Positions 1 to 4,926 of a stretch of DNA of 6,467 bases are shown here, one piece after another. Source of the stretch: an uncultured Oscillospiraceae bacterium (lineage in GTDB: Bacteria; Bacillota; Clostridia; Oscillospirales; Oscillospiraceae); assembly GCA_905234005.1 (NCBI GenBank), contig CAJOFW010000072.1:2028-8494 (forward strand), read 5' to 3'. Both the position numbers and the translations under genes were made by a program. How positions within the stretch are numbered: the stretch's first letter is position 1; every line of letters starts with the position of its first letter. A model generated the notes under the pieces. The model made no database searches. It was not told where the DNA came from and saw only the letters and a list, made by a program, of their open reading frames with translations.

Positions 1-75
1 AACGCATCCGGCGCGGCCGCGGTCGACGCCGTCGGCACGTTCGCCGATGCCGCCGTCGCCCCCGCTGCCGCATGA
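1..75 (+). CDS. 3' end of an unidentified upstream gene (partial)
   Basis: Frame 1 is open from the window edge and ends at TGA 73-75, giving 24 residues. The tail is very rich in Ala and Val with scattered Gly, Asp and Thr, and ends in Ala-Ala-Ala. Its stop overlaps the ATG of the endonuclease III gene in an ATGA arrangement (72-75), the usual sign of translational coupling. That overlap is the main reason to accept it as a real gene end rather than chance open frame. The family cannot be recognised from so short a low-complexity tail. Confidence 0.6.
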   Translation, partial: NASGAAAVDAVGTFADAAVAPAAA

Positions 76-722
76 GAACACGCGAACAGATCGACGCGAT
101 TATCGACGGCCTTGAGCGGGCGTACCCGATGGCGGCGTGCACGCTCGATTACAACGAGGCGTGGCAGCTTCTCGTATCCGTCCGCCTCGCGGCGCAGTGC
201 ACGGACGAGCGGGTGAATATGGTCGTCCCGGCGCTGTTTGAGCGCTATCCGAACGCGGAGGCGATGGCCCTTGCCGCGCCGGAGGACGTGGAGCCGTATA
301 TCCGCTCCTGCGGCTTCTACCACGGCAAGGCCCGGGACATCGTCGGCGCGGCGCGGCTTCTCGTGACCGAATACGGCGGCGTCGTCCCGGACACGATGGA
401 GGCGCTTTTGAAGCTCCCCGGCGTGGGACGCAAGAGCGCCAACCTGATTCTGGGCGACGTGTACCGCATCCCCGGCTGCGTCGTCGTGGACACGCACTGC
501 ATCCGGCTGTCGAACCGTATGGGCCTTGTGGACGACCTGAAGGATCCGCCTAAGATCGAGACCGCCCTGCGGGCCATCCTGCCGCCGGAGAAGAGCAACG
601 ATTTCTGTCACCGCCTCGTGCTGCACGGGCGTGCGGTGTGTACGGCGCGTGCGCCGCAGTGCGGGGTGTGCCCCATCGCGGGCGTGTGCCTGCATTATGA
701 GAGCGCCGGGAGGCAGTCCTGA
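72..722 (+). CDS. nth: Endonuclease III (DNA glycosylase/AP lyase, 4Fe-4S)
   Basis: This 216-residue protein should excise oxidised pyrimidines from DNA and nick the resulting abasic site in cytoplasmic base excision repair. The helix-hairpin-helix LPGVGRKSA (residues 115-123) carries the catalytic lysine K121. The following VVVDTH segment supplies the catalytic aspartate D140. Four cysteines at 190, 197, 200 and 206 have the C-x6-C-x2-C-x5-C spacing of the endonuclease III iron-sulfur cluster. The Gln in AAQCTD (residue 42) matches the residue that the family inserts into the DNA helix. Length fits the family (E. coli Nth has 211 residues). There is no separate SD site; the start overlaps the preceding stop (ATGA), so translation is probably coupled. 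The stop overlaps the next gene by one base (TGATG). The MutY and OGG1 relatives are excluded by the Lys/Asp pair and short length. Confidence 0.96.
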   Translation: MRTREQIDAIIDGLERAYPMAACTLDYNEAWQLLVSVRLAAQCTDERVNMVVPALFERYPNAEAMALAAPEDVEPYIRSCGFYHGKARDIVGAARLLVTEYGGVVPDTMEALLKLPGVGRKSANLILGDVYRIPGCVVVDTHCIRLSNRMGLVDDLKDPPKIETALRAILPPEKSNDFCHRLVLHGRAVCTARAPQCGVCPIAGVCLHYESAGRQS

Positions 723-1471
723 TGTTTCTGCAATTTGAGGGAATCGAGAACGCCCGCGACCTCGGCGGGCTTTGCCGTGCGGACGGGGCGCGAATAAAGC
801 CCGGTCTGCTTTTTCGCACGGGCCGGCTCGAGCACGCGACGGACGGCGACATCGCCCGTCTGGCCGGCGCGGGCGTGCGCACGATCATCGACCTTCGCGA
901 CCCCGGCGAGAGGCTTCGCGCCCCGGATCGGATGGTGCCCGGCGCGGAGAATCTGAGCCTGCCGGCGCTGCCCGATCTGTCGGGCGTCATGAAGCCGATG
1001 GACGACGGCGGCTTCTCCGCGCAGCGCGTGCACGACGACTTCATCCAAATCTACCGCTATCTCGCCACCTCGGACGCGTCCATCGAGGCGTACAAGCGCT
1101 TTTTCGCGGTGCTGCTCGCGTCCGGCGGCGCGCCCGTGCTGTGGCACTGCACGCAGGGCAAGGATCGCACCGGCGTCGCCGCGCTGCTTCTGCTTACGGC
1201 GCTCGGCATCGACGGCGAGACGATCGAGCGGGAATACCTCCTGACGAACGAATACGCGGCGGAGCAGCTCGCCGGATTCGAGCGGATGGAGAACCCGCCG
1301 TTCCCGCTGGACGTCGCCCGGGAGGTCTTCACCGTCTACGCCGACAATCTCCGCCTGTACACGCGCTGCGTACAGGTCGAATACGGCACCGTCCTGAACT
1401 ACCTCGAGCTTGCCCTCGACGTAGGCCCCGCCGAGATCGAGACGCTCGAGCGCTATTATCTGGAATGGTGA
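722..1471 (+). CDS. Protein tyrosine phosphatase, PtpB/LipA-like (Y_phosphatase3 family)
   Basis: This 249-residue protein has the CX5R phosphatase loop HCTQGKDRTG at residues 142-151. C143 is the expected nucleophile and R149 the phosphate-binding arginine. The Lys-Asp pair inside the loop (GKDR) is typical of the Mycobacterium PtpB / Listeria LipA family, whose members hydrolyse phosphotyrosine, some also phosphoserine/threonine or phosphoinositides. The N-terminal NARDLGG (residues 10-16) followed by R-I-K-P-G-LLFRTGRL is the family's conserved N-terminal signature. No signal peptide or membrane segment is seen, so the product is probably cytoplasmic. Translation is coupled to nth (TGATG at 720-724), and the stop lies inside the next gene's start region. 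The physiological substrate cannot be told from sequence, and operon membership with a DNA repair gene does not by itself indicate one. Confidence 0.9.
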   Translation: MFLQFEGIENARDLGGLCRADGARIKPGLLFRTGRLEHATDGDIARLAGAGVRTIIDLRDPGERLRAPDRMVPGAENLSLPALPDLSGVMKPMDDGGFSAQRVHDDFIQIYRYLATSDASIEAYKRFFAVLLASGGAPVLWHCTQGKDRTGVAALLLLTALGIDGETIEREYLLTNEYAAEQLAGFERMENPPFPLDVAREVFTVYADNLRLYTRCVQVEYGTVLNYLELALDVGPAEIETLERYYLEW

Positions 1472-2019
1472 CGACGGGAGAAATGCAGACGGGAGAAATG
1501 AAGACGGAAACGGTGACGACAGGAGAACCGGCTGCGCTCACGATCCGAACGCCCCGGCCCGACGAGGGCGGGACGCTGGCGGACATCGAGTCCCGGTGCT
1601 TTTCGGCGGCGACGGCGGCGTCCCGCGGCCAGATTGAGGCGCGGCTGGCGGCGTTTCCCGACTGCTTCCTGCTGGCGGAGGCGGACGGCGTGCCCGTCGG
1701 CTTCATAAACGGCGCCCGCGCCGACGAACCGGCGCTGCCCGACGCGATGTATCACGACACGGCGCTGCACCGTCCCGGCGGCGCGTGGCAGACGGTGTTC
1801 GGCCTGAGCGTGCTGCCGCCGTACAGGCGGCGCTCTGTCGCCGGAAGGCTCCTCGAAGCGTTCATCGCGCTTGCGCGTGAACGCGGCTGCGACGGCGTGG
1901 TGCTCACCTGCCGCGAGCCGCTGATTCATTACTACGAGAGATTCGGCTTCGTCGATCGCGGCGTCGCCGACTCCTCCCACGGCGGCGAGGTCTGGTACGA
2001 TATGCGCCTGACGTTCTGA
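1465..2019 (+). CDS. GNAT-family N-acetyltransferase, AANAT-like
   Basis: The protein (184 residues from ATG 1465) has a GNAT fold signature: a beta strand FGLSVLPPY, the acetyl-CoA pyrophosphate loop YRRRSVAGRLL (residues 120-130), and the C-terminal HYYERFGF (155-162) typical of arylalkylamine/serotonin N-acetyltransferase-like bacterial enzymes. The ending GGEVWYDMRLTF is also common in this group. It should transfer acetyl from acetyl-CoA to an amine in the cytoplasm; the substrate is unknown. The first glycine of the R-x-x-G-x-G/A consensus is replaced by Ser (S124). The start is uncertain: ATG 1465 and GTG 1468 overlap the phosphatase stop (1469-1471) and suit coupled translation, while ATG 1483 and 1498 each follow GGGAGAA, which is too close for an ideal SD. 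The first 22 residues are a repetitive TGEM/TGEP extension. The same frame stays open far upstream but is Arg-rich antisense-like noise there. Confidence 0.85.
   Translation: MVTTGEMQTGEMKTETVTTGEPAALTIRTPRPDEGGTLADIESRCFSAATAASRGQIEARLAAFPDCFLLAEADGVPVGFINGARADEPALPDAMYHDTALHRPGGAWQTVFGLSVLPPYRRRSVAGRLLEAFIALARERGCDGVVLTCREPLIHYYERFGFVDRGVADSSHGGEVWYDMRLTF
1473..1502 (+). repeat. Two 15-bp tandem repeats creating duplicated SD-ATG modules
   Basis: The units 1473-1487 and 1488-1502 differ at one base. Each contains GGGAGAAATG, so a purine-rich SD-like sequence and an in-frame ATG are duplicated at the start of the acetyltransferase gene. Two further decayed copies follow to about 1529. In protein they read as T-G-E-M, T-G-E-M and T-G-E-P steps. 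Confidence 0.75.
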
Positions 2020-2065
2020 CCGCGGCGGTCATGGCGGCAGCTTCAATCAGAAGCGAGCGAAAAAT

Positions 2066-2110
2066 AAAATCCGGCGGACAGCCTGTTCTGACTGTCCGCC
2101 GGATTTTTTT
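2066..2110. terminator. Bidirectional intrinsic terminator between convergent genes
   Basis: A 16-bp perfect stem pairs 2066-2081 with 2092-2107 around a 10-base loop. The GC core is CCGGCGGACAG. On the + strand it runs into a tract of seven T (2104-2110); on the - strand the opposite flank gives TTTTATTTTT. It lies 47 bp after the acetyltransferase stop and 28 bp after the stop of the convergent lipoprotein gene, so it can terminate both. Confidence 0.93.
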
Positions 2111-2134
2111 CGGTGTCTGATACGGAAAGAGAAA

Positions 2135-2674
2135 TCAGCCGCCGATGGTGTTGGAGCTCTCGAAAGCGGTCTGAACCTGGTTGCAGACGTCCTGATCGGC
2201 CTCGTCGCCGGAGGCGGCGGTCCAGACGCCCTTGTCGATGGTGCCCTCGATGACCAGATTGAAGTCGGCCACGGTGATCACGAAGCTCTTGGTCTCCTGG
2301 TCGCCGTTGTCGGTGTCCTCATAGTGCGCGATCACGGTCTCGCCGTCGATCTCGACCTCGCAGTCGAAGTCGGACGCGAGCTTTTCGCCGGACGCCTCGC
2401 CGGACGCTTCATCGGAAGCCTCATCGGAGGGCTCGTCGGAAGCGGCCATCTCGCCGGAAGCCATCTCGCCGGAAGCCATCTCACCGGAGGCGTCGCCGGC
2501 CTCCTCGGCCTCCTCGGCGACCTCGGCGGCCTCCTCGGCGGCGGCCTCTTCGGCGACGGCTTCGTCAGCGGCGGGGGCCTCTTCCTCGGCGGGAGCCTCG
2601 GAGCCGGCGGAGCTGCAGGCGCAGAGCGCGAGAACAAGCATCAGCGCAAGGACAAGAGCAAGAATCTTCTTCAT
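2135..2674 (-). CDS. Small acidic lipoprotein with Glu/Ala-rich stalk and SGEM repeats
   Basis: The 179-residue product starts MKKILALVLALML and has a lipobox-like LCAC, with C20 the likely lipidated residue; it should be anchored on the outer face of the membrane. Residues 25-60 are almost wholly Glu and Ala with a few Pro, Asp and Val. Residues 61-97 are built from SGEM, SDEA and SGEA repeats. A small folded-looking domain follows (about 98-179), with cysteines at 105 and 164 that could form a disulfide. I do not recognise this domain. The start at 2674 is preferred because AAGGAG lies 12 bases upstream. An in-frame ATG at 2695 (seven residues longer) has no SD and would place the charged KETTKP before the signal peptide. 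The gene has its own promoter and shares the convergent terminator. The role is unknown; an acidic stalk carrying a small domain at the cell surface is an inference. Confidence 0.85.
   Translation of the reverse strand: MKKILALVLALMLVLALCACSSAGSEAPAEEEAPAADEAVAEEAAAEEAAEVAEEAEEAGDASGEMASGEMASGEMAASDEPSDEASDEASGEASGEKLASDFDCEVEIDGETVIAHYEDTDNGDQETKSFVITVADFNLVIEGTIDKGVWTAASGDEADQDVCNQVQTAFESSNTIGG
2445..2489 (-). repeat. Three 15-bp tandem repeats inside the lipoprotein gene
   Basis: Units 2445-2459 and 2460-2474 are identical and 2475-2489 differs at two bases. On the coding strand they encode consecutive Ser-Gly-Glu-Met-Ala steps. More degenerate 12-15 bp relatives (SDEAS, SGEAS) continue on the low-coordinate side to about 2390. 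Because units are multiples of three, copy changes by slippage would keep the frame. Confidence 0.85.
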
Positions 2675-2686
2675 GGGTTTTGTTGT

Positions 2687-2692
2687 CTCCTT
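2687..2692 (-). promoter_or_regulatory. SD site deciding the lipoprotein start
   Basis: On the - strand AAGGAG lies 12 bases before ATG 2674. It also lies just downstream of the alternative ATG 2695, which therefore cannot use it. Confidence 0.65.
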
Positions 2693-2742
2693 CATAAAAT
2701 TTGATTAACGCGCAGGGCGCGTTTTTCGCATGAACAGCGCAT

Positions 2743-2771
2743 AGTATAGCACAGTGCCTCCCGGTTGTAAA
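2743..2771 (-). promoter_or_regulatory. Sigma-70-type promoter of the lipoprotein gene
   Basis: Read on the - strand: -35 TTTACA (2771-2766), a 17-base spacer, and -10 TATACT (2748-2743) preceded by TG at the extended -10 position. Both boxes are one base from consensus. The expected transcript starts near 2736, leaving a leader of about 60 bases that contains a short GC hairpin (AACGCG/CGCGTT, 2707-2723). Confidence 0.8.
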
Positions 2772-2840
2772 GCCCTTTGCGATGACAATAAAATAACGCT
2801 GACGCCTGACGCCGGCCGCCAAAAAAGAAGCTGACCGCCA

Positions 2841-2870
2841 AAAAAGGAACCGCCTCAGCGGTTCCTTTTT
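2841..2870. terminator. Intrinsic terminator, symmetrical
   Basis: GGAACCGC (2846-2853) pairs with GCGGTTCC (2858-2865) around a CTCA loop; flanking A and T runs extend pairing to 2841-2870 and give a T tract on either strand. No gene ends just before it on the + strand. On the - strand it is the first GC-rich terminator downstream of the beta-helix gene (about 400 bp) and of the candidate small RNA promoter, so - strand use is the likelier one. Confidence 0.85.
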
Positions 2871-3030
2871 CCGGTTATTAAACGCCCCTGCGCGCAGCGT
2901 GAATGGAAAGGAGTCTTCCTTGCATGAGAAAGCATCAAGAGGAGAAAGGGGTTGAAAGGGGATTGCAGGGCCCATATGCAGGGGCGGTGGCGGCGTTTTC
3001 GGTCGTCTCGGGTGATCGCGCACCCTCGGT
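2841..3030 (-). ncRNA. Candidate small structured RNA (about 190 nt), unknown family
   Basis: No plausible protein is encoded in 2871-3060 on either strand, yet the stretch is bounded on the - strand by a perfect -35 box (3062-3067) and by the intrinsic terminator at 2841-2870. It has internal pairing potential: a 9-bp perfect long-range complement (2883-2891 with 2978-2986), a hairpin with 5-bp stem at 3010-3025, a 7-bp stem with one bulge (2919-2926 with 2933-2939), and a competing 5-bp hairpin (2908-2912 with 2917-2921). The - strand carries unpaired-looking pyrimidine tracts such as CTCCTTTCC (2913-2905) and two CCCCTTTC copies. I looked for 6S, SRP, RNase P, tmRNA and T-box landmarks and recognise none. 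It could instead be a long 3' untranslated region of the beta-helix gene. Strand, ends and existence are inferred. Confidence 0.4.
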
Positions 3031-3036
3031 ACACCT

Positions 3037-3067
3037 ATTATTAAACACACATTTTGTCCCATGTCAA
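3037..3067 (-). promoter_or_regulatory. Candidate promoter for the small RNA region
   Basis: On the - strand a perfect TTGACA (3067-3062) is followed by an AT-rich TTTAATAATAG. The best -10 is AATAAT (3042-3037) with a 19-base spacer, or TAATAA with 18 bases; neither is ideal. Transcription would begin near 3030. No coding gene starts downstream before the terminator at 2841-2870. Confidence 0.45.
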
Positions 3068-3089
3068 GGGGTTTTTTGAAAAATTGTCA

Positions 3090-3131
3090 ATAAATAAACA
3101 TAAAAGGATTTCTCCCTTTATGTTTATTTAT
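3090..3131. terminator. AT-rich 18-bp inverted repeat, possible terminator of the beta-helix gene
   Basis: Positions 3090-3107 pair with 3114-3131 with a single A/C mismatch and a 6-base loop. The stem is almost all A and T except a GG/CC at its tip and one C-G pair. It lies about 140 bp after the beta-helix stop (- strand), where the 3' arm is T-rich followed by ATTTTTC. It could terminate or stabilise that mRNA. The low GC of the stem makes termination less certain, and a protein-binding site is an alternative. Confidence 0.5.
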
Positions 3132-3183
3132 GTATATTGAATTGTTGAAATTTATATTACCGCGGATTATTGTGCGCGGCGGT

Positions 3184-3246
3184 GTTCGTAGTTCTTAGTT
3201 CGTAGTTCGTAGTTCTTAGTTCTTAGTTCTTAGTTCTTGGTTCTTG
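3184..3246. repeat. Nine tandem heptamers, GTTC(T/G)T(A/G)
   Basis: Nine consecutive 7-bp units fill 63 bp: GTTCGTA and GTTCTTA variants interleave in the first seven and the last two read GTTCTTG. The array lies 23 bp beyond the stop codon of the beta-helix gene, outside any coding frame. The period of seven is neither codon-sized nor helical. It looks like a variable-number tandem repeat. No spacers are present, so it is not a CRISPR. Confidence 0.92.
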
Positions 3247-3268
3247 GTATATCCGGCGCTTGCGGATG

Positions 3269-4840
3269 TTAACGGAGCGTGTCGGACGCCTCGCCGGAGG
3301 CGGCGTAGGCGAGGTAGACGGACGGCTCGTTCGACGCGCCGTTCACGCTGGCGGAGGCGGCGGCGATGACGGGCTGCACGTAGGTGTCCCACGAGGTCTG
3401 GAGAGAGGAGAAGCTGCTGCCGGCGGCGAACAGGCCGGATTCATCGCGGAGCCAGTCGATGCTGCCGTAGGTATCGGCGGTGTAGACGGGGGCCTCGACG
3501 GTCTCGTCGATGACGTTCGCCTCGTACGCGCCGTTGTACGCGCCGCCGTTGTAGACGTTGATCGTGACCTCGCAATCGCCGTCCTGGATGACCTCGCCGG
3601 TCAGCACCGCGCCGCCGTAGAGGTTCACGACGAGCACGCCGCCCTCGGAGCAGTAGAGGTCGCCGTCAAGCTCGGTATCCCAGAGGTTCACATAGACCCT
3701 GCCCGCGCCCATGCCGTTTTCGTATTCGACCATGACGGCGTAGTCGGTGTCGCAGGCGGAGGTATCGCAGTTCATGAGATAGTGGGTCGTGACGCCGCCC
3801 TGCTCGTGGATGACCGTGTCGCCCACGGCCTCGAGGGCGCTGTCGAAGGTGAACGTCGTGTCACCGGCGGCCATGGCGGGGGAGGGCATGGCCTGGTGGC
3901 CGTCGAAGATCTCAGGGCCGTAGAGCACGCAGTCCCTGCAGACGACGATGGAATTGTTGTGGGCGCTCATGATCGTCTCGGAGACGTTCGAGTGCAGGAT
4001 GGTATCCTCGAGCACGTAGATCGAGGAGCCGGCCGCGTAGATGCCGGCGGAGCCTGCGGTGTTCGACTCGGCGTAGGTGTTTGTGACGCGGAAGAAGCCG
4101 CCGCCGAAGTCGGTGGAGAGGGCGCTCGAGGAGCCGCCGTTCGTGCGGATGACGCAGTTGTCCACATAGAACGTGCCGCCGAACGTCGCGTCGAGGCCGT
4201 GGCCCTGGCTGTTGTTCGTGATGACGGTGGAGTCGGTGATGAGGATGGTCGAGCCGTTCGCCGCGAACGCGCCGTTCGCGGTGGAGCCGGACGCGCAGAG
4301 GATCGTCACGTCCAGCAGGTCGATGAACGTGTCCGGGCCGGTCGCGAGGACGCCGGCGGACATACCGAACTTGGAGCCGTACTCGTTTTTGGTGTCGGAG
4401 ATGAATTCCTCGTCGGTGAGCACGCCGTCGCCGTCCTCGTCGTAGTATTCGCCGCTGATGAAGCCGTAGTTCAGGACGGTCTTCCCGGCGTAGGGGTGAT
4501 ACGCGCCGTCCTCGGCGTAGATGGCGGACGCGCCGCGGATGTTCGCGCCGACGATCGCGCCCTCGACGGGCAGAAGCTCGACGTTGCCGTAGAACGCGTA
4601 AGCCGTGCCCGGCTCGACGGTCTGCAGGTAGCCGTCCACCAGAACGGCGGGCACGCACCCGTCGGGCGCGGTGAGAGCGCTCGTCTCGTCGATCGTGAGG
4701 CGGCTGAGGCGCATAGGCTCCGTGACCTCGCAGACGGCGCCGTCCGTGAGATCGAGGAAGCTCGCGGAGTCGGCGAGCGCCGCGCTCCCGAGGCTCAGTA
4801 CGAGCGCCAGGGCCAGGATGATGGTGAGTGTGCGTTTCAT
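3269..4840 (-). CDS. Secreted right-handed beta-helix protein with an EF-hand-like calcium loop
   Basis: The 523-residue product has a signal peptide (MKRTLTIILALALVLSLGSA, predicted cleavage after ALA at residue 23). A D/E-rich loop DEDGDGVLTDEE (134-145) fits the 12-residue EF-hand/dockerin pattern D-x-D-x-D-G-x-hydrophobic-x3-E exactly. From about 165 to 440 there are repeating short strands rich in Gly, Asn, Thr, Ser and Val (for example STILITDSTVITNN, GGTFYVDNCVIRTN, SSIYVLEDTILHSN), as in parallel beta-helix proteins of the pectate-lyase superfamily. No lyase catalytic set is recognisable, so a surface/adhesin or carbohydrate-binding role is only possible. There is no LPXTG motif, lipobox or C-terminal membrane segment; the tail ends SGEASDTLR. 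The start is set by AAAGGAGG six bases upstream; an in-frame ATG at 4915 would put 25 polar residues before the signal peptide and is rejected. It may be cotranscribed with the upstream phosphoesterase gene. Confidence 0.87.
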   Translation of the reverse strand: MKRTLTIILALALVLSLGSAALADSASFLDLTDGAVCEVTEPMRLSRLTIDETSALTAPDGCVPAVLVDGYLQTVEPGTAYAFYGNVELLPVEGAIVGANIRGASAIYAEDGAYHPYAGKTVLNYGFISGEYYDEDGDGVLTDEEFISDTKNEYGSKFGMSAGVLATGPDTFIDLLDVTILCASGSTANGAFAANGSTILITDSTVITNNSQGHGLDATFGGTFYVDNCVIRTNGGSSSALSTDFGGGFFRVTNTYAESNTAGSAGIYAAGSSIYVLEDTILHSNVSETIMSAHNNSIVVCRDCVLYGPEIFDGHQAMPSPAMAAGDTTFTFDSALEAVGDTVIHEQGGVTTHYLMNCDTSACDTDYAVMVEYENGMGAGRVYVNLWDTELDGDLYCSEGGVLVVNLYGGAVLTGEVIQDGDCEVTINVYNGGAYNGAYEANVIDETVEAPVYTADTYGSIDWLRDESGLFAAGSSFSSLQTSWDTYVQPVIAAASASVNGASNEPSVYLAYAASGEASDTLR

Positions 4841-4846
4841 GTGGTT

Positions 4847-4854
4847 CCTCCTTT
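4847..4854 (-). promoter_or_regulatory. Strong SD site of the beta-helix gene
   Basis: AAAGGAGG on the - strand, six bases before ATG 4840, fixes the start against the longer in-frame ATG at 4915. No convincing -35/-10 pair was found in the 86 bp up to the phosphoesterase stop. Confidence 0.9.
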
Positions 4855-4926
4855 GATGTGTTTTTATGTGCGTTTGGTTTGCTCCCGTTGAGTTGCCGAT
4901 GTGCTCCCAAAGCATTTCCGATACGT

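Larger units (their letters stand above)
2696..3268. other. Non-coding interval between lipoprotein and beta-helix genes
   Basis: About 570 bases contain no convincing gene. From left to right they hold the lipoprotein promoter (2743-2771), two direct CTGACGC heptamers (2799-2812), a 12-bp direct repeat CCGCCAAAAAAG (2816-2827 and 2835-2846), the terminator at 2841-2870, the candidate small RNA, an AT-rich island (about 3040-3170) with the long inverted repeat, and the tandem heptamers. Confidence 0.7.

Noticed and set aside
772..1464. Upstream part of the acetyltransferase frame, inside the phosphatase gene
   Set aside because: The translation is Arg/Ala-rich and lacks any motif, while the phosphatase frame there carries a full catalytic signature.
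2324..2704. Hydrophobic Gly/Leu-rich open frame on the + strand opposite the lipoprotein
   Set aside because: The apparent repeats are the complement of the lipoprotein's SGEM and Glu/Ala repeats; there is no SD.
2707..2726. Terminator-like hairpin AACGCG/CGCGTT followed by T on the + strand
   Set aside because: The stem is only six pairs and no + strand transcript is expected here; on the - strand it falls in the lipoprotein leader without a T tract.
2841..3030. Assignment of the candidate RNA to 6S, SRP, RNase P, tmRNA or a T-box
   Set aside because: None of the sequence landmarks I know for these families is present. In particular there is no long single hairpin with closing 5'-3' stem as in 6S and no T-box antiterminator motif.
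3184..3246. CRISPR array
   Set aside because: Units are 7 bp, contiguous and without spacers.
3260..4891. 543-codon open frame on the + strand opposite the beta-helix gene
   Set aside because: It is the antisense of a convincing secreted protein. Its product is Val/Gly/Arg/Asp-rich without domains, and no SD precedes it. GC-rich codon bias on the other strand explains the lack of stops.
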